Shown one piece after another: positions 45,705 through 54,063 of a DNA stretch of 64,000 nt. The stretch's first letter is position 1, and each line of letters opens with the position of its first letter. A model generated the notes under the pieces. The model had not been told where the DNA came from. It worked only from the letters and a program-made list of their open reading frames with translations, and did not search any database. The stretch is from Paenibacillus massiliensis subsp. panacisoli DSM 21345 (GTDB taxonomy: Bacteria; Bacillota; Bacilli; Paenibacillales; Paenibacillaceae). Made by a program: the position numbers and the translations under genes. Location: positions 1-64,000 of the forward strand of contig NZ_KE384536.1 in NCBI RefSeq assembly GCF_000426545.1. Direction: 5' to 3'.

Positions 45705-46577
45705 ATGACAGAACTGATGAAAGAGGATCACCATGAGTTTCTGGATATCATTTTCTTCACTCCATCCGACTTCGAGAAAGCTAGTGGCGCCTGGCCTATA
45801 CGAATTGGCCAGAATATTGCCAAACCCAATTATCATATCGGGCCACGCACCAGTCCTTACTATTACTTGCTCTTCATTCTGGAGGGTGCAGGAACCTTCT
45901 ATCAGGACGGACAGATCTATTCATTGCGTCCGCGTGATATATTCTCCCTTTTCCCGCATGTGACCCATGAATATGTGACTGATCCAGATACTCCGCTTCG
46001 CAAAATCTTCATGGCCTTCGATGGCGAGCTCGCCCCACAGCTGCTGTCCCGAGTCGGACTAACGCCAGAGTCGCCTCATCGCACCGGTGTACTCACCTCC
46101 GAGATGGCAAACGGCATGCGTTCATTCATGGAGGAAGCGAGACCTACAGCCGAGCAGGAGCGTGACCTGGGGAGACTCATGCGCTTTCTGGGCATTTTCG
46201 ACTGCATGACCAAATATTCACCACCTGGTACCCTTCCTGCTGGCGAGGGAACACCATGGCTGCAGAAGGGAAAGGAATACATGGATATTCATTTTGCAGG
46301 CGGCATTACCGTCGAAGGTGTCTCTACCTATGCCGGAGTGGACCGTACCCATTTTACGAAGCAATTCCGCAAGAGCTATGGGCTGTCTCCCATGCAATAC
46401 ATTCAGCGTCTAAAAATGAATCAGGCGAGACGCCTACTGAACGAGACCACGCTGTCTCTAACCGAGATCGCCCATACTGTAGGTTATCCAGATTTGTTCT
46501 CCTTCTCCAAGGCTTTCAAAAGAATGGTAGGGCTGTCTCCCAATCGGTACCGTAAGTTGGAGCAGAACGGGAGTTAG
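45705..46577 (+). CDS. AraC-family transcriptional regulator
   Basis: A 290-residue regulator: N-terminal cupin-like arm (about 25-110; LLFILEGAGTFYQDGQIYSLRPRD) that senses a ligand, and a C-terminal double helix-turn-helix (about 190-288; GVDRTHFTKQFRKSYGLSPM and the second helix in SLTEIAHTVGYPDLFSFSKA). The start at 45705 has GAAGAGGTG. It diverges from the SsuD-like gene and is close to the arabinose transport genes; either could be its target. The ligand is unknown. Confidence 0.93.
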   Translation: MTELMKEDHHEFLDIIFFTPSDFEKASGAWPIRIGQNIAKPNYHIGPRTSPYYYLLFILEGAGTFYQDGQIYSLRPRDIFSLFPHVTHEYVTDPDTPLRKIFMAFDGELAPQLLSRVGLTPESPHRTGVLTSEMANGMRSFMEEARPTAEQERDLGRLMRFLGIFDCMTKYSPPGTLPAGEGTPWLQKGKEYMDIHFAGGITVEGVSTYAGVDRTHFTKQFRKSYGLSPMQYIQRLKMNQARRLLNETTLSLTEIAHTVGYPDLFSFSKAFKRMVGLSPNRYRKLEQNGS

Positions 46578-46742
46578 CGCAGCCTGCTCTATTAATAAAC
46601 CCGTCACGAAGTCATCTGTCCAAGATCGCTCAATTCATTCCCACAAGGTCGCTGAACTCATATTGGGTCTCCTCAAGACACTCTCCCCCTTTTACTCAGG
46701 ATGACACAGAACGCTCTAAGCCCATTTCCTACTCGCTTGTCA

Positions 46743-46762
46743 CTTTCAGCTTATATTCAGTG
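46743..46762 (+). promoter_or_regulatory. Candidate response-regulator box before the secreted repeat protein
   Basis: Direct repeats TTTCAGCTTAT and ATTCAGTG lie about 80 bases before the start codon. The 20-base element matches that at 32138-32157 at 16 positions. Confidence 0.45.
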
Positions 46763-46839
46763 GGCATTTAGAGAGAATTCATATACACAGGCTAGAATGA
46801 CCTTGTAAGACAATCCATGACTGAAGGGCGGAAGTAAAG

Positions 46840-47679
46840 ATGAACAAACATACAACGAAGCGCAAAAATACCAAGCAAATTCTCCTCGCAGGAACTATGG
46901 CCGCTGCTCTATTCGCAGGTGGTACGATCTGGTCTGCTCAAGGAGCACAGGCGGCGGCCAGTACCACAAGCGCAACCGGCAGCAAGCAGGCTCAGGCTCA
47001 AGGCACTCAAACACCTGAAGGACGTGGCGGCTTGGGGCACTTCGGCAATCAAGGCTTGTCCACGCAACTACAGGGCTGGCTCTCCCTTGACAGCACTACA
47101 CTGGAAAGTAAACTGAAAGACAAATCCCTGGCCGAGATCGCAGCAGAGCAAGGCGTGGACGGTGCAGCCTTGAAGACGAAGATCGCTACTTGGCTGGAGA
47201 ATAACCAATCCACAGACCGTCCAGCAAATGTGAACAAGACCGGAGACACGACGACGAAGGACGCAGCAAAGGCTCCAAACTACACCGAGCTTGCTGGCAA
47301 GCTCCTGGAGAGCAAGGGAAGCTTCAAGGCTGACGGTCCGGGAGAAGGTGGTAAAGGCGGCATGTTCGCCAACAATACAGAGCTGGCAGCATTGCTCGGC
47401 TTGACACAGGACGAGCTAAGCAAAGCACTGCAATCCGATAAATCCCTTGCAAGCATTGCCACAGCCCAAGGTGTGGATGTGAACAAGGTGATCAGACTGC
47501 TAGTCTCCCAAATGTCGCAAAAGACCGCTGATCGCCCGGCTAACGACACAGCTAACAGCTCTGCCGACAAGAGCAAGCCAGCGCCTTCAGCTGACGATCT
47601 GAAGAGCTTTGTCACCAAGCTGGTGAACGGCGAGCAGCCAGCCAGACCTGACAATGCTGCACCGAAGACTCAGCAATAA
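46840..47679 (+). CDS. Secreted protein with repeated helical modules, unknown function
   Basis: A 279-residue protein with a signal peptide (hydrophobic core about 14-30, cleavage after AQGAQA near 37). Two related helical modules are visible: WLSLDSTTLESKLKDKSLAE continuing IAAEQGVDGAALKTKIATWL (about 76-115), and LLGLTQDELSKALQSDKSLA continuing SIATAQGVDVNKVIRLLVSQ (about 184-225). The rest is low-complexity Ala/Lys/Asp/Thr. Similar modules occur in many Gram-positive secreted proteins without known function. No anchor motif is seen. The upstream response-regulator-like repeat suggests envelope-stress control. It ends at a strong terminator. Confidence 0.82.
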   Translation: MNKHTTKRKNTKQILLAGTMAAALFAGGTIWSAQGAQAAASTTSATGSKQAQAQGTQTPEGRGGLGHFGNQGLSTQLQGWLSLDSTTLESKLKDKSLAEIAAEQGVDGAALKTKIATWLENNQSTDRPANVNKTGDTTTKDAAKAPNYTELAGKLLESKGSFKADGPGEGGKGGMFANNTELAALLGLTQDELSKALQSDKSLASIATAQGVDVNKVIRLLVSQMSQKTADRPANDTANSSADKSKPAPSADDLKSFVTKLVNGEQPARPDNAAPKTQQ

Positions 47680-47737
47680 GATTGAATTTCTGAATTTATA
47701 GTTGGCTATACCCGCACACCCACAACTGGAACATACC

Positions 47738-47784
47738 AAAAGGTCGAAGATGGACTCTTTTCGAGTGCAAATCTTCGACCTTTT
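47738..47784. terminator. Bidirectional terminator
   Basis: AAAAGGTCGAAGAT pairs with ATCTTCGACCTTTT around a loop with an inner GACTC/GAGTG stem. It serves the secreted repeat protein on the plus strand and the pyrimidine operon on the minus strand. Confidence 0.85.
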
Positions 47785-47883
47785 GATTTCCATATCTATG
47801 GAGTTTCGGGTTTCGGAGTTTCATCTAGATGCCCAGTTTACTCGGTGCGAGCTTTTAATCCATATTTGATCGAACCGGGTGAA

Positions 47884-48111
47884 TCAGACTATTGGTACAC
47901 AGGCCGCTCCACTCACCAGCAATGTGCCCAGATATTTGCGGGCATCCGCGGTACCCAGATGTACGTGCTCATGCTGGTCTGGATGTGCAGGTTGAATGAG
48001 CATGACATCCGCTCCGTCCAACCCCTCCTGTACACTTCGGACCACATATCCCCTATTCAGCAGGTCATCCAATATTTCTCTTTCCGCTGCGAATTCCCCA
48101 TAGGCAGACAT
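47884..48111 (-). CDS. Small hypothetical protein at the end of the pyrimidine operon
   Basis: A 75-residue ORF. Its ATG overlaps the dihydropyrimidinase stop by one base (TGATG) and is preceded by GAGGAGGGG eight bases away, one of the best ribosome sites in the window, so it is very probably translated. The sequence is acidic with several His (HPDQHEHVHLG) that could bind metal; it has no signal peptide or membrane helix. I do not recognise the family. By position it may be an accessory to dihydropyrimidinase or the dehydrogenase. A terminator follows about 100 bases later. Confidence 0.72.
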   Translation of the reverse strand: MSAYGEFAAEREILDDLLNRGYVVRSVQEGLDGADVMLIQPAHPDQHEHVHLGTADARKYLGTLLVSGAACVPIV

Positions 48112-49622
48112 CAGATGATCCCCTCCTCTGTCGGAATCCGTTCAGGGACTCTGACCTGCTCCGCAATGCGAAAGGAGTCACGCCGCAGATAGGCCCCATA
48201 ACCTGGAGTGCCCACAAATTGCTTGTCACGAATGACGAATTCACCACGCACCAGCACAGACACTGGCTCTCCGGTTACTTTCATCCCCTCAAACGCGCTG
48301 TAATCCACCTTCATATGATGGGTCTGCGCCGAGAGTGTTCGCTCCTGATTAGGATCGAAAATGACCAAATCAGCGTCACTGCCTACTGCAATAGTCCCCT
48401 TGCGCGGAAATAGTCCGAACAGGCGGGCACTGGCTGTCGAGATCATATTTACGAATTGATTCAGGGTAATCCGCCCCTTCCGCACTCCTTCCGAGTACAA
48501 CAAGCTGAACCGATCCTCAATCATAGGTCCACCATTAGGAATTTTCGAAAAATCACCGCGCCCTAGCTCCTTCTGCCCTTTAAAATGAAACGAGCATTGA
48601 TCGGAGCCGATCGTCTGCAGATCGCCCGAGGCGAGCGCCGACCAGAGAACATCCTGATTCCAGGCTTCGCGCAGCGGAGGTGACCAGACATACTTCGCAC
48701 CTTCAAAATTCGGCTTCTCCAGAGCCGATTGCTCCAGCAGCAAATACTGCGGACAGGTCTCGCCGTATACACGCAGTCCCTTCTTGCGCGCCTCTTGTAT
48801 TTTCCACGCCGCTTCCGCACAGGTCACATGGACTACATACAGCTGTGAATCTGCAAGCTCCGTCAGATAGGCGGCTCTACCGGTTGCCTCCCCTTCCAGC
48901 TCCGGTGGACGAGTGAGCGCATGATAGATCGGCTCGGTCTTCCCAGCCGAGAGTGCTTCAGACACCAGGATGTCAATAACATCCCCGTTCTCGGCATGCA
49001 CCATGACTAGCGCTCCGTGCTTCCGCGCTACCTTCAGCGTCTGGTACAATGTACCGTCATCCGCTTGGAGCGTGTGCTTGTAGGCCATGAACACCTTGAA
49101 CGATGTAATGCCCTCCTTCTCCATGATCACAGGCAGCTCCTCAAGCACCTCCGCATTCAGCTCTGATACCATCAGATGGAATCCATAGTCAATGACCGCC
49201 TTACCCAAGGCCTTGTCATGCCATCTCGCGACAGCCTTCTGCAGCGGCTCCCCCTTGTTCGTCAGGCAAAAGTCAATAATGGTGGTCGTACCGCCGAAGG
49301 CCGCAGCCTTCGTGCCCGACGCAAAGTCATCGCAGGTTACAGTACCGCCAAAAGGCATATCCAGATGTGTATGAGGGTCGATCCCACCCGGAAATACGTA
49401 ACAGCCCGAAGCATCAATGATCTCTGCCCCCTGGTCTTCAAGGCGCAGGCCAATCTCCACTATGATGCCACCGTCCACTCGAATGTCTGCCTTATATGTG
49501 TCTACCGCTGTGACAATGATTCCGTTACGAATGAGCTTGCCTGTGCCCCTTTTTTCGTACCCGCTGTTATTGATGTTGCTATTGAAGCTATTGTTGCCGC
49601 CACTCGTGCCGTGATTACTCAT
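48111..49622 (-). CDS. hydA: Dihydropyrimidinase (D-hydantoinase)
   Basis: A 503-residue amidohydrolase-superfamily enzyme opening dihydrouracil to N-carbamoyl-beta-alanine, and possibly hydantoins. Zinc ligands DPHTHLDMPFGG and the Lys that becomes carboxylated (TSFKVFMAYK) are present, as are MVHAENGD, LYVVHVTC and GSDQCSFHF. The first 28 residues are an unusual Asn/Ser/Gly-rich extension. The start is nevertheless firm: GGAGGTG lies eight bases upstream, and the ATG overlaps the preA stop by four bases. It is followed by the coupled 75-residue ORF. Confidence 0.95.
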   Translation of the reverse strand: MSNHGTSGGNNSFNSNINNSGYEKRGTGKLIRNGIIVTAVDTYKADIRVDGGIIVEIGLRLEDQGAEIIDASGCYVFPGGIDPHTHLDMPFGGTVTCDDFASGTKAAAFGGTTTIIDFCLTNKGEPLQKAVARWHDKALGKAVIDYGFHLMVSELNAEVLEELPVIMEKEGITSFKVFMAYKHTLQADDGTLYQTLKVARKHGALVMVHAENGDVIDILVSEALSAGKTEPIYHALTRPPELEGEATGRAAYLTELADSQLYVVHVTCAEAAWKIQEARKKGLRVYGETCPQYLLLEQSALEKPNFEGAKYVWSPPLREAWNQDVLWSALASGDLQTIGSDQCSFHFKGQKELGRGDFSKIPNGGPMIEDRFSLLYSEGVRKGRITLNQFVNMISTASARLFGLFPRKGTIAVGSDADLVIFDPNQERTLSAQTHHMKVDYSAFEGMKVTGEPVSVLVRGEFVIRDKQFVGTPGYGAYLRRDSFRIAEQVRVPERIPTEEGII

Positions 49623-50914
49623 GAAGATCGCACCTCCGCTTCACTAGATTCCCGGTTCAGCCCAGTCAACACTCGCTGACGCTCATTCCAGCTCATTGGT
49701 GGCCGTCCATGATTTACCTGAATCATCTCAATAGCCCCCTCCGCCGGGCAGACGATAGAACACAGATTGCAGCCCACACAGTCCTCCTCCCGCACCTGAA
49801 CATACGAGCGGCCTGCCTCATCTCTCAGCAAATCAATGCATTGATGCGAGGTGTCCTCACATGCAATATGGCATTTGTTGCAGTGAATGCATTGCTCCTG
49901 ATGAATTCGGGCTACCACCTGATAATTAAGGTCCAGATCGCCCCAATTGGAATAACGCGGGACCGATTGGCCTACGAGATCCTTGACCGAGGCAATACCC
50001 TTGTCATCCAGATAGTTGTTCAGGCCATCAATCATCTCGCCGACGATCCGAAAGCCATGATGCATCGCGGCTGTACATATCTGAACGCCAGAAGCCCCCA
50101 TGAGCATGAACTCGACTGCATCCTGCCAGGAGGATACTCCCCCCATCCCAGAGATCGGCACGCTAACCTCTGGTGTGCGGGCGCACTCAGCTACCATATT
50201 CAGCGCGATGGGCTTCACCGCAGGTCCACAATATCCACCGTGCGCTCCTTTCCCCCCTACATGGGGAACGGTATTCCAGGTGTCCAGGTCTACTCCCGCG
50301 AGACTGTTAATTGTATTAATCATACTGACGGCGTCCGCTCCACCCAACACCGCATGGCGGGCCACCACCGTAATGTCTGTAATATTGGGCGTTAGCTTTA
50401 CAATGACCGGCGTCTGTGCTACTTCCTTCACCCAATACGTCTGCATCTCCACCAGATCTGGCTGCTGCCCAGAGGCTGCTCCCATGCCCCGCTCAGCCAT
50501 GCCATGAGGACATCCAAAGTTCAGCTCCAATCCATCTACACCCACAGCCTCCACTCGCTTGACGATCTCATGCCATTTCTCACGCTTTGGCTCCACCATC
50601 AATGACACAACCAAGGCCCGATCTGGGAAAAGGCGCTTCGTCTCTCGAATCTCCCGCAGATTCACTTCAACCGGTCTGTCGGAGATCAGCTCGATATTAT
50701 TGAAGCCTGCCACGCGTTGTCCCTTGAAATGCACCGCCGCGAAGCGGGAGGAGGTATTGATGATCGGATCTCCAAGCGTCTTCCAGACAGCCCCACCCCA
50801 TCCTGCTTCAAAGGCTCGCTGCACCTGATATCCAGTATTGGTGGGCGGTGCAGAGGCCAGCCAGAACGGATTCGGCGAGCGAATCCCTGCCAGATTGATG
50901 CTCAAGTCTGCCAT
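49619..50914 (-). CDS. preA: NAD-dependent dihydropyrimidine dehydrogenase subunit PreA
   Basis: A 431-residue FMN enzyme with a dihydroorotate-dehydrogenase-like barrel (INLAGIRSPNPFWLASAPPT, LELNFGCPHG with the active region, VPISGMGGVSSWQDAVEFML) and two C-terminal 4Fe-4S clusters, CIHCNKCHIAC and CVGCNLCSIVC. It reduces uracil or thymine using electrons from PreT. The start at 50914 follows AAAGGAG; the frame opens two codons earlier. It lies 162 bases after preT and overlaps the dihydropyrimidinase gene. Confidence 0.95.
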   Translation of the reverse strand: MADLSINLAGIRSPNPFWLASAPPTNTGYQVQRAFEAGWGGAVWKTLGDPIINTSSRFAAVHFKGQRVAGFNNIELISDRPVEVNLREIRETKRLFPDRALVVSLMVEPKREKWHEIVKRVEAVGVDGLELNFGCPHGMAERGMGAASGQQPDLVEMQTYWVKEVAQTPVIVKLTPNITDITVVARHAVLGGADAVSMINTINSLAGVDLDTWNTVPHVGGKGAHGGYCGPAVKPIALNMVAECARTPEVSVPISGMGGVSSWQDAVEFMLMGASGVQICTAAMHHGFRIVGEMIDGLNNYLDDKGIASVKDLVGQSVPRYSNWGDLDLNYQVVARIHQEQCIHCNKCHIACEDTSHQCIDLLRDEAGRSYVQVREEDCVGCNLCSIVCPAEGAIEMIQVNHGRPPMSWNERQRVLTGLNRESSEAEVRSS

Positions 50915-51076
50915 AAGCAAGCTCCTTTCGGTTACAGTAGTATATAGATAGAACTGAAAATGCTAAGAGTCTGGGTCCGCATAATGCACAGGTTCGCACG
51001 ATGCACCAGTCCACACGATAGGTACATCCTCACTTGGTTCGGAACTTCTTCTGACCATCCCACACACCGTGATCTA

Positions 51077-52447
51077 TCATGCTGTACGTTCTGCCTGGCG
51101 ACTTCCTTCCTGAATCAGCGCACGGGCTGCCTGCTTTCCTTGCTCTGCTGCAGATACCACCGTAGCCTCTCCTTTCCCTGCACCGAAGACAATGTCTCCT
51201 GCGGCATACACCTTGGGATGGGAGGTTCGGTAGGTATCCGGGTCTACTCGTACAACGCCACGATCATGCGCAAGCCCCATCTTGTCGATTATGCTCAGCT
51301 GCCGCTCCTGACCAATCGCTGTCACTACAGCATCCACCGGCATCAGAAAAGTCGATCCCTCTAGTGGACGCGGCACTCTCCGCCCATCAGCTCCTGGCTC
51401 CTCTGTGAGTTGCATTCGTACACATTCCAGTCCTGTCACCTGCCCCTTCCCATCACCCACGATACGCACCGGCGCGGTTAGCCAATCGAATTCAACACCC
51501 TCCTGCCGGGCAAATCGGTATTCAAAGGCATACGCCGTCATCTCTTCGCGTGTACGCCGATAGACCATCCTCACCTGCTCTGCTCCCAGACGAACGGAAG
51601 TCGTAGCCGCATCGACTGCTGTATTCCCTGCCCCGATAACCGCTACACGCTTTCCCTGAAAATGTAGTGGTGGACGCCCATTCTTCGTACTCTCCACCAG
51701 TTCAATTGCATCGTACACTCCACCCAACTGCTCACCTTCAATCCCTAATGGAGGAACATAGCCCATCCCGGCTGCCAGGATAATCGCATCATAATCGTCC
51801 AGAAGCTCAGCTACGGATATATCTCGTCCAACCTCGGTATTGGTCCGGAATTGTACACCCATGCTTTCTACCTGTTGAACCTCCCACAATGCAACGGCCC
51901 GGGGCAGTCGAAAGGACACAATACCGTAGGTGTTCAAGCCACCCGCAAGCGATCTTTTCTCAAACACGGTGACCTCATAGCCCGCTACAGCAAGCTCCTT
52001 CGCTGCAGCCAGGCCTGCGGGGCCACTCCCTATGACGGCGGCACGCAGACCGTTCGAATGACCAGCCTGGAACAGCTGATGACCACTCTGCATGGCCCAA
52101 TCAGTAGCATAGCGCTGCAGCATCCCGATCTGAATCGGCTCCGAGCTGTGATTCAGCACACAGGCTCCCTCGCATAATTCCTCTGTGGGGCAGACACGTG
52201 CGCAGCTCGCACCGACTGGATTAGCATCCATAATCGTCTGGGAAGCCCCCCTCAGGTTCCCCGTCGCAATCCGATGAATGAAGGACGGAATATCGATACT
52301 GGTGGGACAAGCCTGAATGCAGGGTGCATCGTAGCAGTACAGACAACGATTAGATTCATCCTGGGCTGCGTGCGGCGTCATTCCGGGCTGTATTTCGGCA
52401 AAGGCATCCTCAAGCTGGGCATTCATCTCCATATCATTCATCTGCAT
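51077..52447 (-). CDS. preT: NAD-dependent dihydropyrimidine dehydrogenase subunit PreT
   Basis: A 456-residue flavoprotein of the glutamate synthase small-subunit type. N-terminal Fe-S ligands are CYDAPCIQACP and GASCARVCPTEELCEGAC. Then come an FAD-binding GSGPAGLAAAKELA and an NAD(P)-binding VIGAGNTAVDAATTSVRLG. It passes electrons from NADH to PreA for pyrimidine reduction. The ATG at 52447 has AAGGAGG ten bases upstream. It begins five bases after the M20 carbamoylase gene, so the two are co-transcribed. Confidence 0.94.
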   Translation of the reverse strand: MQMNDMEMNAQLEDAFAEIQPGMTPHAAQDESNRCLYCYDAPCIQACPTSIDIPSFIHRIATGNLRGASQTIMDANPVGASCARVCPTEELCEGACVLNHSSEPIQIGMLQRYATDWAMQSGHQLFQAGHSNGLRAAVIGSGPAGLAAAKELAVAGYEVTVFEKRSLAGGLNTYGIVSFRLPRAVALWEVQQVESMGVQFRTNTEVGRDISVAELLDDYDAIILAAGMGYVPPLGIEGEQLGGVYDAIELVESTKNGRPPLHFQGKRVAVIGAGNTAVDAATTSVRLGAEQVRMVYRRTREEMTAYAFEYRFARQEGVEFDWLTAPVRIVGDGKGQVTGLECVRMQLTEEPGADGRRVPRPLEGSTFLMPVDAVVTAIGQERQLSIIDKMGLAHDRGVVRVDPDTYRTSHPKVYAAGDIVFGAGKGEATVVSAAEQGKQAARALIQEGSRQAERTA

Positions 52448-52452
52448 CAGGG

Positions 52453-53745
52453 TTAAGCCTCCTTGTTCATGCCGGATACGAGCCGGCTATTCGTTGCAAT
52501 GGGTTGGGGACATAGTCGGAGAGCCGTTCGATAGAGCAACTCAGTCCCGGCTGCAATATCTTCAGGGCTGGCGTATTCCGCTGGATTATGACTGATACCG
52601 TCCTTGCATCGGACAAAGATCATGCCATAGTCACAGTAACGCGACATCTCCAGCGCATCATGGAACGGACCGCTCATCAGCTCAGGCAACTCCAGCTTCA
52701 TCTCCTCAGCCGACTCGCGTATCGTACTCATAATGCGTTCAGCGCAGTAACGCGGTTCACTGACTGTATCCTCGCGTATGGTATATGTGAGCCCAAGTAA
52801 GCCCGCGGTGGTATCAATGAAGGAGCGTAGCTCTCGCTCCAGCCGATTCCGACGCTCCATATCCATGTCTCGTAGATCCACGGTGAATCGGACGTGCTCG
52901 GGGATGATATTTCGTGAATCTGGCATGACCTGCAGCGAGCCCACCGTCGCGACCGTCGGGGCCTGCGGCTCCCGTGAGGCAAGCTCATGAAGATACTGGA
53001 TAACCCGCGCTGCTCCAACAAGTGCATCCCTCCGCATGAACATCGGCACCGACCCGGCATGGCCAGCAAAGCCATACATATCTACCGTCCACCAGATCGG
53101 GCCCGAGATCCCTGTAACTACTCCGACCGAATGCCCTCCCGCTTCGAGGACTGGACCTTGCTCAATGTGCAGCTCAACATACGCCCTGACCGCCCCTGGA
53201 GCGTATTGGCTCTCCGCGAACCGCTCCGGATCTCCACCGAACGCAAGCAATGCTTCGCGGCGCGATATCCCATTTTTGTCCTCACGCTCCAGCTCCCCTT
53301 CCTCCAGGCGACCCAGAAGTCCCCTGACTCCGAACAATCCCTTATTGAAGCGACAGCCCTCTTCATCACTGAAGGCGACAACCTCCAGTGGTACATCCAG
53401 TGTAATTCCCTGCTCTTGCAGCACCTCCGCCACCTCCAGCGCACCGATGACACCCACAATACCATCGAAGCGTCCTGCATAAGGCTGAGTGTCAAGGTGC
53501 GAACCCAGCATTACAGCCGGAGCGGATGCATCACGTCCTTCCAAGCGACCAATCACATTGCCGAAGGCATCCATGCGCGTCTTCAGCCCCGCCTGCTCCA
53601 TCCAGCCCATAACAATCTTCACAGCCTCCAGATCCTCAGGAGACATAGCCAGTCTGCATACCCCGGTGGGACTGATCTTACCAATGCGAGATAGTGCCTC
53701 GATTCGTTCCATCACTCGTTCCTGCTGAATAGCCCAGGTGTTCAA
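52453..53745 (-). CDS. M20-family hydantoinase/carbamoylase amidase (N-carbamoyl-beta-alanine type)
   Basis: A 430-residue metallo-amidase. Metal ligands are in GSHLDTQPYAGRFDG and SDEEGCRF, and the dimerisation domain shows GFAGHAGSVPM; VELHIEQGPVLE and SGPFHDA are also typical. The family includes beta-ureidopropionase, N-carbamoyl-L-amino-acid hydrolase and allantoate amidohydrolase. Beside dihydropyrimidinase and PreAT it most likely hydrolyses N-carbamoyl-beta-alanine. The start is TTG at 53745, with AAAGGAGGG upstream. It heads the operon. A second, unrelated enzyme for the same step is encoded at 57.7 kb. Confidence 0.92.
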   Translation of the reverse strand: MNTWAIQQERVMERIEALSRIGKISPTGVCRLAMSPEDLEAVKIVMGWMEQAGLKTRMDAFGNVIGRLEGRDASAPAVMLGSHLDTQPYAGRFDGIVGVIGALEVAEVLQEQGITLDVPLEVVAFSDEEGCRFNKGLFGVRGLLGRLEEGELEREDKNGISRREALLAFGGDPERFAESQYAPGAVRAYVELHIEQGPVLEAGGHSVGVVTGISGPIWWTVDMYGFAGHAGSVPMFMRRDALVGAARVIQYLHELASREPQAPTVATVGSLQVMPDSRNIIPEHVRFTVDLRDMDMERRNRLERELRSFIDTTAGLLGLTYTIREDTVSEPRYCAERIMSTIRESAEEMKLELPELMSGPFHDALEMSRYCDYGMIFVRCKDGISHNPAEYASPEDIAAGTELLYRTALRLCPQPIATNSRLVSGMNKEA

Positions 53746-54063
53746 CGATATCCCTCCTTTAGATAAGCGAGTAGGTAATTGAGTTAACTTTTATTACACG
53801 AACAACCCAGAACACACGAACGATTTCTACACATAACAACCTTGATATATATAGGATAAATATATTTCCCTTCGCGGTTATATATACTAACATGATATAA
53901 TTCCAACTATAGATGAATAGGAATGCTTTAACATTAGACAGGTTGTCAAAAGGAATGCTGTAATTTGTTACAGTCTTCAAATTCTTCAAGAATGTCCGTT
54001 TGGCTCAAAGCTTGTGAAATCCTTACGTACCAACGACACTATTTAGGAAACGGGGTGCTGTAA
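53746..54063. promoter_or_regulatory. Divergent control region between pyrimidine operon and PucR gene
   Basis: No gene is seen. The A/T-rich left half has a minus-strand promoter candidate (TTGGAA with TATAAC 18 bases on, near 53880-53910). CTGTAA-TTTG-TTACAG is a perfect palindrome at 53958-53973, and the half-site TGCTGTAATT recurs just before the PucR start (about 54055-54064). These are good candidates for PucR binding and autoregulation. Confidence 0.5.
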
